64,000 bases of DNA from Wolfiporia cocos. Taxonomy: Eukaryota; Basidiomycota; Agaricomycetes; Polyporales; Phaeolaceae. The notes under the pieces are model-generated. The model made no database searches. It was not told the DNA's origin and saw only the letters and a list, made by a program, of their open reading frames with translations. A program made the position numbers and the translations under genes. Below, piece by piece: positions 22,648 to 34,795 of this stretch. Location of the stretch: contig JACCLO010000013.1 in NCBI GenBank assembly GCA_029448655.1, forward strand, positions 2,588,291 through 2,652,290, in the 5' to 3' direction. Numbering within the stretch: position 1 is the first letter of the stretch; every line of letters starts with the position of its first letter.

Positions 22648-23335
22648 CGCTTTTGCCCCCGCCCCCTATGGGGGTCTGGGATTTTTTCTTCTTAGGGGTT
22701 TCTCGTCGCTGTCTGCGCACCCCCACTTGCTGTCTAGCGGCGGGGTTTTCCTTAGTGGGCTCAGGGGGATACGCCTTCGGGCAAATAGCTGGACCATAGG
22801 CTTAAGTGGTACCGGGGGGAGCGCTGCCAAGCCTCCTCCCATATGTTGGGAATCGATGGCAATGGTGTAACCTCTTGACCGGGCCGGAGACGACCTTCTA
22901 GCCTATCCCCAGGCAAACAGGGGCCACTCTATTCAGAGTTGGGATGGTGGGCACGAGTTTCCCTGCCTAGAACCGCTGCTGATAGGCTTCAGGACGATAG
23001 AGTTCTGGCCGTGGCTAGCCGCTGGTCCACTGACCTGGCAAAAGGTTTGAGTACTGGCAGCCACCTAACTGGAGTGAGGCGTGGGCACATGTGGGGTGTA
23101 ATACCCCAAATCCTGCATTCCCAGGCGTCAAGGGAAGACGACCTGCTGTATCTCCCACCTGATAGCATGAGAGAGACACAATCCAGTCACCGACACTAAC
23201 TCCGGTCGAGGGCGGAGCGCCCATTGATGCTGGAGGATAAGTGCACAACACATCAAGAAGCAACGATAAGCCCTGACAGAAGACCGCATCAAATTTCCAC
23301 TAGAATAGCTAACTTAGTACTTCTTTTACGTAGTC
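22648..23335 (+). other. Family 1 leader, about 690 bases
   Basis: The stretch between the primer site and the ORF0 ATG has no convincing open frame. It begins GC-rich (runs of C and G near 22655-22680) and could contain packaging signals; this is inference. No copy A counterpart survives for comparison. Confidence 0.45.
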
Positions 23336-24072
23336 ATGCCGAAAGCACCACATTTCACAGTTAAGCCAAGAAACGCCACCATGGGTGAGCGCAAAGAGTG
23401 GGAAATTACTCCCTCTCAGTCGCTCGAGGATCGTATCTCCGATACGTATCTCCCTAAGCGCAGAAAGTCCCGAAAGGGCAAAAATACAAGCCGAACATCG
23501 ACCCAGAGGAAGTCCGAAGGGTCAACCACGAGGCCGCCCTTGCCGACATCAGACGGAAGAGGCTCGACAAGCTTTTCCGACAGAAGGAGAAGCTTGAGGC
23601 CCGAATCCAGAAACAGTCACTGGATCAGCTAATCGCCGAGGCGGCTCGGAAGAGGGTTGAGGAAGAGAGAATGGTGAGGAGTTTGAGGGAGCGATCGAGC
23701 CCCCAAAGAAGTCGCTGATGGAGAGAGTGGAGGCGCTGAGGAAGCCGGCGGAGTGGATCGAGAAGCAGGAAATCCCAAATCCAAGGGATGTCCACTGCAC
23801 AGAGAAGAAGTGGGACTGGTTCCTCGATGTCGATCGACAGATGAACGCCACCCACCCCTTCCTCGACAGACTGTGGAAGGCCCCCGACGCAACAACAACG
23901 GCGCCCATAATTGCCAAATTCACCAAACTAATCACCGACTTCGATGATCTCTCCACACACCTGGAGCAGCAATTCCGACAGGACTCCATGAAGAACGAGG
24001 ATCTCAGCTCCCTTGAAAAATACCTGAGGAGGGTGGAGCATATTTTTGGAGACCTGGATGTAAAAAAGCACA

Positions 24073-25414
24073 TGACACGGTAAACGACGGTGCTACCTGC
24101 CCCAGCGGGGAACCCCTATATCCGCCCTACTATCTGTCACAACCCTGTGACTTCCAATACTGAAGGGCGCGAGTCCTAGTGATGGCGTAGAATACAAGTC
24201 CTAGTCGTCTAAAAGGAGCCAATCCAACTGGAAAGGCTAGATGGCGCATAGTCTCATACAGCAAAGGAGTAGGATAGGAAAAGGGAAACACCCCTAACAT
24301 TCATGACTGAACGCTTAGATTGTTGAGTCTAGGGAATAAGCCCTAGACGCCTTTGTATTTATATACATGAGATAGCATGTACACTATTGGTAGCTAAGAC
24401 CGCCCTAAACTAAGGTGGTCTGTGCATAGTAGGCTGAGTAAGCCTAATGGTGACATATGGTGTCATAATGGTGTGCTACCCTAAAGATAGCTCACTTGGA
24501 TTAGTAATGGCCTTATCTATGTAAGAATAGACATATGAGGTCACTATGATGTCAGTAATGACGCTGCCAGGTTGAGTCCAGGCTAATGAGGTCACTTATG
24601 ACATAGTTATGGGGCCTAGTAACGTCTAGGCTTAGATTGGAGAGATAGGGTCACCTGACAAGGCGCCTGTGATGGTACCTGGTGCCGCTATCTAATCTGA
24701 GAAGTTAGTAGGTCACGTGACCTACTGAATTGAGGTCACGTGACTCGCCAACTTTTGGGAGGCAGTAGTGCCTCTTGTAATACGCCTAATGCGCATGTAT
24801 GGAGGTCAATAGACCAAGGGGGAAGGCTGCATGACTTTATTTATCCGTGACACTATCTCTAATAACCCCCCATACTCCAGTGGTGGAGCACAAGAAGGTG
24901 ATGTCTATTGAGACGTCCATCCGTATTGCCTGAGGTGCCGACCCATAAGTGTACCAGCACGCCCCCAGACTAGCATGTAAGAGAGAAGGTAGTTTGGATG
25001 CAATGAATAGAGGCCCCCCCACGCCCCAAGTGAAAGGGCGTAGCAGGCATATTTGCATGCTCAGAGAGTCAGGCAGCAGAGGGTAATGAGGTTGACCAGG
25101 GGACACGCCCCCTAGGCCGAAGTCTTAAGTCTGAGGGTAATCCTCAGACGTCACCTGTATATATACATATTGAGCCCTCTAACCTACTAGGCCACCTTGC
25201 CCTAAAGGCGTGGTCTGTGCGCAGACTAGTCAGGTGCTGCTTACATAATGAGGTAACGTGCTACTATAGATGCTACAACATGACCTGTAAATAGTGAGAT
25301 AAGATAAAGCGTTATCTACCTATGCACGTGTGGTTCCGCAGACATAAAACAAGCCCAAAAAACGATATAAAACAGCAAAAAACAGGGGAATAACCTCACA
25401 ATATTCTTGTGACA
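24073..25414 (-). repeat. Solo LTR in ORF0, TSD GCACA/GCACG, itself split
   Basis: Same family as 17023-17671, opposite strand: starts TGTCACAAGAATATTG at 25414 and ends CCGTGTCA at 24073. Flanks are GCACA (24068-24072) and GCACG (25415-25419); copy A has GCACG, so one side has mutated. It is interrupted by another LTR at 24135-24852. Promoter stem GTCTGAGG / CCTCAGAC lies at about 25130-25151. Confidence 0.85.
24135..24852 (-). repeat. Nested solo LTR, TSD CTATC
   Basis: The 718-base LTR starts TGTCACGGATAAA at 24852 (minus) and ends GGGTTGTGACA at 24135, between CTATC repeats (24130-24134; 24853-24857). Promoter stem GTCTAGGG / CCCTAGAC (about 24328-24350) with a TATA-like box after it. 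Confidence 0.9.
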
Positions 25415-25573
25415 GCACGTTACGTACTTAAAAACGCACTTAGTACGTAGCGGTCTCAACTTCAACCTCGGCAAACCCAAGTTGTAGTAGATAGAAAGTC
25501 CTGAAAAGGCACTTTTTTCTGTTTTTGAGTCAAATGAGATCCAAGAACTCAAGCTGATGAATACTACTCAGCG

Positions 25574-27705
25574 ATGGTGTCATACATGATCATACATGGT
25601 ACCTTCTACAACACCCACAAGGTGGCTACGGCCTACCACCCCGCCGTCGGCAAGCACGCGTGGCCCAAAGAGCAAACATGCTTGATGGACTACTTGTGCG
25701 TCATATTCGGGATCAGAGTTAGGGGGAGTGTTACCTCCTTCAACTCAATCCCAGCGCACATGCACCCATTCCTAAACATGAATCATTGGGCATACATCAA
25801 GTACTACGGAGAGGACAGCACCCACAACCACATCTCGTGGTGGGGCTGGGACAAATACACAAAGAAAATTCTGCTGTCCGACCTCATTGTATTGTACGGT
25901 GATGTTCACTGGCACTCTCACCAGAAACTGGGCCCGTGCCGCCCCCAGCCCCAAGGGCCCAACGTATCATCCACACCCCCGAGCATAGCACAACACCAGC
26001 CGGAGAGCCCCCAGTCCCAAGGGAGGCCCTATTCTGGTCTCTCCCCGAGCTGCTCCCGGAGTACCCCCGGAGGACCCTCGAAATCGTGCAGCAGCCAGAG
26101 CGAAGCGACAATGAGCTCATGGGCCAGCTGCACCGCACCCTAGAGACCAACCCCCCAGAATATGTCATGGAAGTAGCCAGGGATACATACAGGGAAGCCC
26201 TGTATTCTGCCAAAAATCACCTATACAGCAACCTCACGGCTTACAAAAGCCGTGTTGACATGGATCTGGAAACAGTCTGGGATAAGACCAATCAGCTCCA
26301 GAGTCACAACCAGGTGCTCGCAAATAGGATTGAAGCCCTGGAAGAAGCTGAGGCATTGAGGCAGAGACTGGACGACCTGATGGAGACTCGACTAGATCGG
26401 GTTGAAAAATCCGTAAAGGCTCTCAAAAAGCGACCGGCAGCTACAGCCGGAGGGTCCAGCGGTGCCGAGGTCGCAGCACTAATTAATCATATTGACCAAC
26501 TACAAGCGGAGATCACCACTCTAAAAAATCAACCGGAAGCCGCGCCAGCAGCCACCCCCACGGTCACCTTCCAGCAGACCAAACTGGCTCAGCCACCCAA
26601 ATTCTCGGGCCCCAAGGACATCTCATCGAAGGAATGGATCCAGAAAATGGGGATGTATTTTGTGGACACCAAAGTGACCGACGAGGAGGATAAGGTCCGC
26701 CAAGCCCTTCTAAGGCTTACAGGCGAGGCCTACCAATACATGTCCCCAGTGGTTGATAAAATCAGCGCGGGACAAGCCTCAGGTCACACATGGAAGATAT
26801 TCTCGGATACGATCGAGAATGTATACGGCAAAAGGACGGACAAGGAAATTGCCGAAAAGGAGATAGAAGGGTACTACGGGGATGAAGGGAAAGCTAAAGT
26901 TAAGGCCAACTTCTTCAACTGGGCCCAGAAACTTCGGACCCTCACCCGACTTGCCGAGGCTGACAACAAGACGTTGCTCAGCCAGATTAAGAGGGTTCTC
27001 CTGGATAAAGTCCACGAGATGCTCACAACCCTGGAATCGGTCCCAAACTTCACAATGCCAACCGACTGGGAAATCTACTTGGACATGGCACTAGACCTGT
27101 ACAAGCAGCAGTACCCGGAAAAGCTCAAAGGCAAAATCTTTGAGGAAGAAAAGAAAAAGGAGTCGTCGGGGTCTGGCAAGACCTCCGAAAAGGCTACGTC
27201 AAAGCCTGCCAAGGCTGACGATAAGGCTAAGGCACCTGCAAAGCCTTCTGGTACCGGGAACCGGCAGTCCAATCGCAAGAAGCACCCAGGTCAGCACACC
27301 TGGAAGGACTGTCTGGACAACTGGCACAACCAGAAGAAGGCTGCGAAGCCAGCTGCTAGTGGAAGTGAAATGACGAAGCCGACAGGCTTGTCGAGCGGGA
27401 GTCAACAGTCAGGCCAGAAGAAATTGGACCCGAAAAAGAAATACAAGGTGCGCATCCTCACGACACAAGAGCTCGTGACGGACAACGAAGGCGATGCCCC
27501 AGCTACTGTAGGGATGCTATCAGCATCTTCTCCCCATATCATAGATGAGGTGGTACCTCTCGCCCCTACTACGTGCGTCACCGAAGAAGAGCAAAGCGCA
27601 AACGGTAGAACGGCCAATGATACTGAAAGCGTTCAGGTGACCAAACCGGCACCTGCGCCCAATCCATCGGGTGACTCTATCAGGGTTCATTTACCCTGGC
27701 TTTGA
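25574..27705 (+). pseudogene. Family 1 gag (copy B), one frameshift
   Basis: The first frame runs from ATG 25574 (MVSYMIIHG) to about 25935. A one-base deletion relative to copy A near 25925 moves the rest to a second frame (25936-27705, 589 codons open). The long part has helical Glu/Lys-rich segments, a conserved core with LRLTGEAYQYMSPVV, then a Lys-rich tail. The knuckle seen in copy A as C-x2-H-x3-H-x4-C lacks its first Cys here (HPGQHTWKDC). It stops at TGA 27703-27705 where copy A has CGA, about 75 bases before the normal end. Confidence 0.85.
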
Positions 27706-28595
27706 AAGCGGATAGCCGACTCCGCAAATGCCCTCAGAATCCACGGAGGATCTTCGCAGGGTTTTCCTACCAAGTGCATGTGATTACCTGCCCACTTGTG
27801 CTCCAATGTAGTTATATCTCCGAACCCGCTGTAAAGAGTGTATTTGAATCAATGTACCACATTTTTGGTAATGATGCGTGCGACTTCACACAAGCATTCC
27901 GTGTCGAAGTAACACTCTGGGTTTACGGAACAAAAGTGCAGGCCTTAGCTTTAGTCGACAGCGGTGCTACGATATCAGTCATTTCGCAACAACTGGTTGA
28001 CAAGCATAAACTGGTAACAGACGACATGGCATTCCCGATCACAGTCTCAAATGCCGACAGAACTACAAATGTCGCAGGCCAAATCACTAAGTCAGTGAAA
28101 GCATTCATGCAGCACGGAACCCATAAGGAAACCATAGGGCTAAAAGTAATGACACTTGAACCCGATATGGTCCTGGGGTACAATTGGTTAAAACTCCACA
28201 ATCCCTCTTTTGATTGGAAAAAGGGAGAAATGGAATACCACTGTTCGCACAATGACCACAAAAAGCGAAGGAAGGATCATATTCAACGCTCGGAGGAGGA
28301 AACAGCTGAACTCCCTGAAAAAGATATAATTGAGTTGCACTCGATATGGGATACTCTGGTGGACATCATAGGAGAGGAAAACTCCCAAAAGGAGTTTGTC
28401 ACTTGGTTGGAAAACCTTGACGACGACGAACAAACCCTACTGGCAGAATTGGTTGCCAAAATACTTGACAAAGATTTTGGTGAAACTGATGCTGATGAGA
28501 CACAAACTCCGATTCGCCTAGAATCTTGGCAATTGTTAGTGCCCGAACAATACCAAGAGTATGGGCCAATGGTGTCCTCACAAAAGGTGTCAGAG

Positions 28596-29864
28596 TGTCA
28601 CAATCCTTGTGACATCTCAGGCTGCTGGTGCAGAGTCCAAAGGGGAGCCCTAACTAAAGGGCCATAGGCCAGTGGGGCGCATGTCGAAACAGTGGGAGTC
28701 ATGTCTTCAGAGGAAAGGACGGGGAAACGCCCCCAAAGCAATTTCTGACTGCTTCTTAGATTGCTAAGTATAAGGCTTTTTAGAGTGCTTAGACCTACTG
28801 CTTATATACATGCAAGATCCTAATCTACTAGTCAATAGGGTAGACCCTAAAGTAGAGGTCTGTACGCATGGTATGGTGCCATAATGCCAGTAATGGTGGC
28901 ACCTCTGTGTTATGATGGTGTCACAGTTTTTGTGGCATGTAGGCTAACTGCCAGATCCCGGGCTCGAACCCGGTCCACCTCGTTGTACGTCACCTGACCA
29001 GCACTCCCCTGTAGCATAGTGGAAGGTTGCGCATTGCTACTTACTCTGTAGGTCACATGTAGAAGACGTAGTAGGTCGCTAGCTTAGTCACGATAGGCGC
29101 GTTGCGCACAGGCCACCTTTAGGGTGGTCAGCTCTCATAGTAGTTAGCGCTTACACATGTATATAACTACGTCGTCTGAGGTCTTACAACCTCAGACTGT
29201 TTATTGTAACTTTGGGGCGTGTCCCACTTGCTTAACTCTGCGCGTGCTCGTCTGAGGTCTCCCCTCACTCCCCTCTGTCCTTGGTCGCCCACCTTGATGG
29301 TTCGCCCTCAGTAGGCCCTAGCCTTATGGCTACTACCTTGGACATGGCGACTTGTGCATACGGCAGTAAGTCTGTGTCAGATGGCGCCACAGTAATGTAG
29401 GCGCCGACTTAGTAAATTGACTTTATGTGTCATATGTCAATAGTCAGCGGGCCGCTGTCTAATCCCTATAGGATAAGCGGGCCGTGCTAGGAATAACACA
29501 TGAGGTCATATTCTAGACCAGTAATGGTCTAGAGTTGAGATGAGGTCATTAATCCTATTTTTAAGGGATGACATCATTGAGTGGGAGGCCGTTGATGACC
29601 AACTATTTACTTAGATAAGATAGTAACCTGGGGCATAGCCACTTGTGATGGTACCTAGTCCCACTATCTAATCTAGAAAGTTAGTAGATCACGTGATCTC
29701 CATTGAGTAGATCACGTGATCTGATAATCTTCTACCGCCTTCCAGGGGTCTGGGTGTGGTAGAGGCTGTTGTGCTGAGTGCTGTAGGTCAATAGTACGAC
29801 CGCTGCACGATTTTTATTCTGAATAGTAAAAGTATGAAGGGACACCCCAGATAAATCTGTGACA
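28596..29864 (-). repeat. Solo LTR in pol, TSD CAGAG, itself split
   Basis: Starts TGTCACAGATTTATC at 29864 (minus) and ends GGATTGTGACA at 28596, between CAGAG repeats (28591-28595; 29865-29869). Copy A shows the uninterrupted pol sequence. It is interrupted by 28919-29379. TATA-like box near 28803 in minus orientation. Confidence 0.9.
28919..29379 (+). repeat. Nested solo LTR, TSD GATGG
   Basis: The 461-base LTR starts TGTCACAGTTTTTG and ends TCTGTGTCA, between GATGG repeats (28914-28918; 29380-29384). TATA starts at 29160; the stem GTCTGAGG / CCTCAGAC follows with its AG 34 bases downstream. At 28955-28970 it has a perfect T-arm hairpin (CCGGG / CCCGG with a TTCGAGC-type loop) in antisense. 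Confidence 0.9.
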
Positions 29865-31313
29865 CAGAGAGGATGCCGGAATGGAAGCCCTGGGATCATG
29901 CCATAGTGCTGGAACCAGACACGCAGCTTCCACCCCTGGTAAAACCTTACAAAATGTCTCCCCAAGAGCGTAACAGCTTGGATGATTGGATAGACACTGA
30001 ATTACGGAAGGGTTACATTCAAACATCCAAAAGTCCAATGGCATCCCCAGTCTGCTTCATCCACAAAAAGGACGGAGGACTGTGGATGGTTGTCGACTAC
30101 AGGAGGCTAAACGAAATAAAATCGTTATCCAATACCTCGAATCGATGACCTCATTGATCAATTGTCCCATGTGACCATCTTCACCAAAATAGACCTTTGA
30201 TGGGGATACAACAATGTCCGCATCAAGGCAGGTGATGAATGGAAGACAGTGTTTATCACACACCATGGACTATATGAGGCAACGGTAATGTATTTCAGTT
30301 TCTGCAATGCCCCCCCAACGTTCCAAGTGATGATGAATTCAATCCTCACACCCTTTATTCATACCGGCATGGTGGTCGTCTATTTAGATGACATCTTGAT
30401 CTTTGGGAATGATATGGAGGAACATCGGTGACTTACCAAAGGGGTTCTTCAGACCCTAAAGGACTCGGACTTGTATGCGAAGCCCGAAAAGTGCTTTTTC
30501 GAGCAATTGTCCATTGAATACCTAGGAATGATTATCTCCGACGGTAAAAATATGATGGATCCAAAGAAGTACGCCAGAGTTCAGGATTGGCCTAGACCTG
30601 CCAAGGTCAAAGAGGTTCAAGCCTTCCTTGGATTCACCAATTTCTACAGGCTATTCATAGAGGGTTTCTCAAACATAGCCAAACCACTCACCATGCTGAC
30701 GAAAAAGTCAGAAGCTTGGCATTGGGATGCCGAGCAGGAGGATGCCTTCCAAACCCTAAAGGAAGCATTCACCAAAGCGCCCGTGCTTCAAATTCTGTCG
30801 CACAATCAGCCTTTCCGCATAGAAACGGATGCATCAGACTTCGCTACCGGAGCAGTCCTATGTCAGTTAGATCCAAAGGATAAAAAATTCCACCCCATGG
30901 CATACCATAGCAAGGGGCTCTAGAAGAGTGGAGACAATATCTGGAGGGACACCCTGATAAATTCGAAATATGGTTGGATCATCTAAATCTGACATATTTC
31001 AAAACGGCACAAAAACTGATGAGACGACCAGCCCATTGGGCACTGTACTTCTCACACTTCAACTTCCAGATGAAGCACAAACCTGGCAAAACAATGCTAA
31101 CCGTGGATCCTCTGTCCAGGCAGCCAGACCATGAGGAGGGGGTGGATCTCGATAATCGCGATCAGGTTCTTCTGAAACCTGAGTGGTTTGAGCAAGAGTT
31201 CACGGCAATGGCTCTTGATACCTCCCATGCTGCCCCACAATCGGAAGAGGAATCAATACTCGGAGAGATCCGCAAAGCGTTGCTAGATGACAAGGTCACT
31301 AAGGACTACAAAT

Positions 31314-32369
31314 GTCACAGTATTACACTGTGACATGACCCTGCTATTTTTTAGGTATTTTACAGGGTATTTGTGACGTCCTACAGCCCCTGGATCCTAC
31401 AGTAGCACCTCCACGTCCCTCTCTCTTATGTAGATGCCTGACCTAGTAGATACAAGATAGGATAAGATGTACGGCGCTAGGGGTAGCGCACTCCCATCAC
31501 ATTACAGTCACAGTATGTACATGTCGTGTCACAGATTTTCTGTGGCATAGGGCGAATGCCCTCGCCGAGGGTCGAACGCACGAACGGGTGAGACCGAAGG
31601 TCACGTGACGTATAGATTAGATAAAGCACGTTGCAGATAGGCGGTACGATACGGTACGCCCGTCCCGCCGGGCCGCTCACGTGGTTGTGGATTGCGCCAT
31701 AGTATGACCGTATGACAATAGTAGTGCACGGCCCCCTTTAGGGTGGGCTGCTACGTCTTAGTTATACTGCGTCCACATGTATATATACTGCGTCGTTCTG
31801 AGGGTTACACCTCAGAACTGTTAATCTCGATGTATGGGCGATAGCCCTCCTCTCTCTGCTACCACTAGGCGTGCGCCCTTAGAGACCCATCTTAGCGACG
31901 CTCCCTCTGCACTCGACTATAGAGACTCAGCAACGTCTCGTCTTGCGCATGGAGGCTAGGACATAGGGATATAGGGGTGTTGAGTACGTCTTGTAGAGTT
32001 TGTGTCATGTCGTTATGGTAGTTAGCTAGTCACATGGACCTTTAGTCAGCATGCGCATAGACCGTTACTTTAGGGCACGCCATTACAGGCTACTACACAT
32101 GTATATAACTTACGACAGGATGAGGCTTACACCTCATCCTTTAGATTCTTCGTCAATGGGCACAAGGCCCCTCTCTACGCCATGACTCCCTGCATGCCAC
32201 TCTGCTAGCCAATGCTGACAGTCTCGTCTCACCACACACACGCTAGTCTGGTAGCTGCGCGACCATCTATCATCAGCCGCCCTACATCCACCTGTCACTG
32301 TGGATAAGGAGTTAGAGTCTTAGGGGTTCCCTGGCAGGGCCGGTAGCACAGTCAGTTGAGACTGTGACA
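31314..32369 (+). repeat. LTR abutting truncated copy B, split by another LTR
   Basis: Starts TGTCACAGTATTAC at 31314 and ends GACTGTGACA at 32369. It is split by 31527-32007. Flanks (ACAAA left, GTTGT right) do not match, unlike nearly every other LTR here. Copy B pol stops at its left edge and never resumes, so I infer recombination or deletion at this LTR. TATA at about 32104; stem AGGATGAGG / CCTCATCCT. Confidence 0.75.
31527..32007 (+). repeat. Nested solo LTR, TSD TGTCG
   Basis: The 481-base LTR starts TGTCACAGATTTTC and ends TTTGTGTCA, between TGTCG repeats (31522-31526; 32008-32012). TATA starts at 31780; stem GTTCTGAGG / CCTCAGAAC with AG 34 bases downstream. T-arm-like GGTCGAACGCACGA is 40 bases inside the start. 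Confidence 0.9.
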
Positions 32370-32373
32370 GTTG

Positions 32374-32896
32374 TGTCACGAAAACGGTCCTATAGGCCCT
32401 ACAGGGGCGTTGTGGACGTTGAGGGACATTACAGCGGTATTAGGCGCGCCTCAAACTCATGTGACCAATAGATAAGATCCGGTGCGTATCCAGAAACATA
32501 GATAAGATCCCCACGTAGTCACGTGACGTATCATGTAAGCATTTAGAGTTAGTACTTAGCGCTTTGGTAGGCGCGTGCGCACAGGCCACATCGCTTTAGG
32601 GCAGCCTTGATAGTCAATGCTCGTTTACATGTATATAAGCCAGAGAGTCTGAGGCGTTCTCCTCAGACTTCTCATTGTATCTCATGGGTTAATCCCAGTC
32701 TTACTACACCATCCCTCCACTTGCGTGTTGCCTGCTTGCTAGTCTGTGAACCTCAACTCGCTATAGCGCTTGTCGACTACCCCTCGTATAGCATCTTGGG
32801 GACCACTGGTGACTGAAAGGCGTTAGAGGCGTTGAAGGATTAGTGGTAGTGGGGCGTTAGGTGGTGTGGGTGGGTCACAAAGTGAGATTTGTGACA
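32374..32896 (+). repeat. Solo LTR, TSD AGTTG
   Basis: The 523-base LTR starts TGTCACGAAAACGG and ends GATTTGTGACA, between AGTTG repeats (32369-32373; 32897-32901). TATA starts at 32632; stem GTCTGAGG / CCTCAGAC, AG 33 bases downstream. Confidence 0.88.
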
Positions 32897-32901
32897 AGTT
32901 G

Positions 32902-33561
32902 TCAGAAAATACATTTTCTCTTGGGGGCCGTGCGCGCTCGATGGAGTATTGGGGGGATTAATATGCAGAATGGCTACAAGAATATGTCTGTGCAAGGGCT
33001 AAGCCATTGTCACAGGCAAATTTCAAAGCCTTTAGACATAGTCTTTTTGCAATCCCACTCACGCCAAAGTCAGACCACAACAGCACCAAAGCACCTCCAA
33101 AGAGCAACCCCAACACTGGAACCTGATGCCACAGCTAGCCCCACATCCATGAGCCACACAAGGCACTAGCTGCCAGCATCACCAGATATGCCTAGAACCC
33201 TAGTCCCAGACCACCAGTCCAACCAACTGGTCCAGAGCCCTAGTCACAAAGCCGTATGAGCACGGCAAAGCACAGAGAGCCAGGCAGTGCACCCAACCCA
33301 TTCAACCATCCACTGCCAAAACCCATCACTTACTAAACCCGTCACATCCTGCTCTAGACACCAAGACTATGAGACTTGCGGCTAGGACCACCAAGCACAC
33401 GTCCACCCAACCAATCATCTCCAACACCTCCTGTCTCTACAAACCACCGCCATTACTGGCCATATGGTCATTACTGACCATGGACTACATCCCATTACAG
33501 GCATGGACTATGTACAAATATGGACCATAGCCTACAGAGACTCTAAACCTACAGACACACC
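32902..33561. other. C/A-rich interval
   Basis: Strongly C/A-biased on the plus strand from about 33040 with recurring CCACA, CCAACC and CATTACTGG words. No gene, hairpin promoter or target duplication is seen. It may be old LTR U3 sequence, since CATTACTGGC is a common word in the LTRs. Confidence 0.35.
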
Positions 33562-33783
33562 CTAGCTGTCACAAGAAATTATGACGATTATTTCTTCTTT
33601 TTTGCATCAATATTTTTAAACCTTTTTAGCTGCTCGTTGGACAGCACGTGCATAGGTAGATAAGTCTTCATCTTAATTCGCTTTCTTACGGTCACAATCG
33701 TTACATCTTGAGTTACAGCGTTACCTTGTTACTTGTAGCACATGACCTTACTGCGCACAGACTGCGCCTTTAGGGCAAGGCGG

Positions 33784-34405
33784 TGTCACAAGAATTCTCC
33801 TAGTTTCCCTATATTTCTTACTATTTTTCCGGCAATTCTACGAATTATCTACGACTTTCTAGACCAATAACTTGCTTATCTGGTTCATAAGTTAACGGTT
33901 ACATACGTGCCGAATGATGGCCGCGTTATCTCCCGTAACGACGGTCTTATCTTATCACTAGTAGTTACCATCAGTCACATGTCTAGTTCTAGCCAATCGG
34001 ACATTCTGTCCGGAAGCAGTCAGCGTATAAACGTCAGCGGACCGGGCTTTGGTCACGCCCCGTCTTTGTAATGACAAAGAGCGCAAAATGCCATTCGTGC
34101 GGCCTACGCCGCCTTCCTATATCCCGGTTTTGATCGGTATATGTATTAATCGTATATTACTAAGTACTTAGGTATCTGGGGACTTGTACATACGAATACG
34201 GACATTAGTATTATCTAATAAGACTGTTAGGGGTCTTATTTATCATGTATATATACTAGCCTTGCTGAGCGCTATTGCCTCAGTTCTATTCATTGCATTC
34301 ATACTATTGAGTAACACTCGTATCGTATCCTGCTTAACAGCTACTACCTTTCGCCTAACCAGCAAAACCCTAAGAATAACTAGTAAGTTGTTATCTTGTG
34401 TTATA
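33784..34405 (+). repeat. Family 1 solo LTR, TSD GGCGG
   Basis: About 622 bases, TGTCACAAGAATTC to TTGTGTTATA, between GGCGG repeats (33779-33783; 34406-34410). It is close to the 3' LTR of copy A. TATA at about 34251, then CTGAG / CTCAG and AGTTCTATTCA. Confidence 0.88.
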
Positions 34406-34795
34406 GGCGGTCTAGTAGATACAGGACTGGCACATGTATATATACAGGCGACATCTGAGGCTACTCCTCAGACTTAAGATTTTCGGCCTAGGGGGCATGT
34501 CCCCTGGTCAACCTCTCATACCCTCTGCTGCACAACCTTGTGAGCTGGCGAACTGCTTAGTGACAAGCCTGTTGCGCCCTACTTGGGTGTGGGGGCCTCT
34601 ATTCATTACATTCCCTTAGTCTATTCCTTCTACTCGCTAGTCTGGGGGTGTGCCGGTACACTTATGGGTCGGCACTTCAGACTCTGCGGTGAGGCTCCTC
34701 AATAGGAGCACCTCAACATTCTTCCCCTTACGGAGGATGGAGGGCTTTTAGGGGTGGATATCAGGGATATAGGGGTCCCCCGCTGGGGCGGGTAG

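Larger units (their letters stand above)
23336..25486 (+). pseudogene. Family 1 ORF0 (copy B), split by LTRs
   Basis: Starts at ATG 23336 (MPKAPHFTVKPRN). Following the coherent frames gives a basic segment, a charged helical region (REKLEARIQKQ-like, about 23560-23690), then the region shared with copy A (EWIEKQEIPNPRDVHCTEKK, about 23749-23808, and WFLDVDRQMNATHPFLDRLW). At least two one-base frame changes (near 23480 and 23670) break it. It is interrupted at 24073-25414 and ends at TAG about 25486. Function unknown; it is a separate protein upstream of gag and is not a standard gypsy ORF. Confidence 0.7.
22456..31313 (+). mobile_element. Ty3/gypsy family 1, copy B, decayed and 3'-truncated
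   Basis: Order: 5' LTR remnant (22456-22636), primer-binding site, leader, ORF0 (from 23336), gag (25574-27705) and pol to the end of RNase H (31313). Insertions: LTRs at 24073-25414 (with a nested one) and at 28596-29864 (with a nested one). After 31313 an LTR begins and the integrase-chromodomain-dUTPase part is not found. Target duplications could not be checked because both ends are lost. Confidence 0.85.
27702..31313 (+). pseudogene. Family 1 pol (copy B): protease, RT, RNase H
   Basis: Retropepsin ALVDSGATISV is at about 27950. Pol is cut by LTRs at 28596-29864. RT resumes at about 29870 with [10 protein letters not shown] near 30376. Frameshifts and stops occur near 30115, 30198 (TGA where copy A has AGA) and 30429. 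A 61-base deletion relative to copy A at about 30916 removes part of RNase H. The frame ends in LTR sequence at 31314. The undamaged protease/RT junction gives the empty site for the LTR at 14388-15099 in copy A. Confidence 0.85.

Noticed and set aside
28950..28985. Possible tRNA gene at the perfect T-arm hairpin
   Set aside because: Neighbouring sequence does not fold into the rest of a tRNA and belongs to LTR U3.
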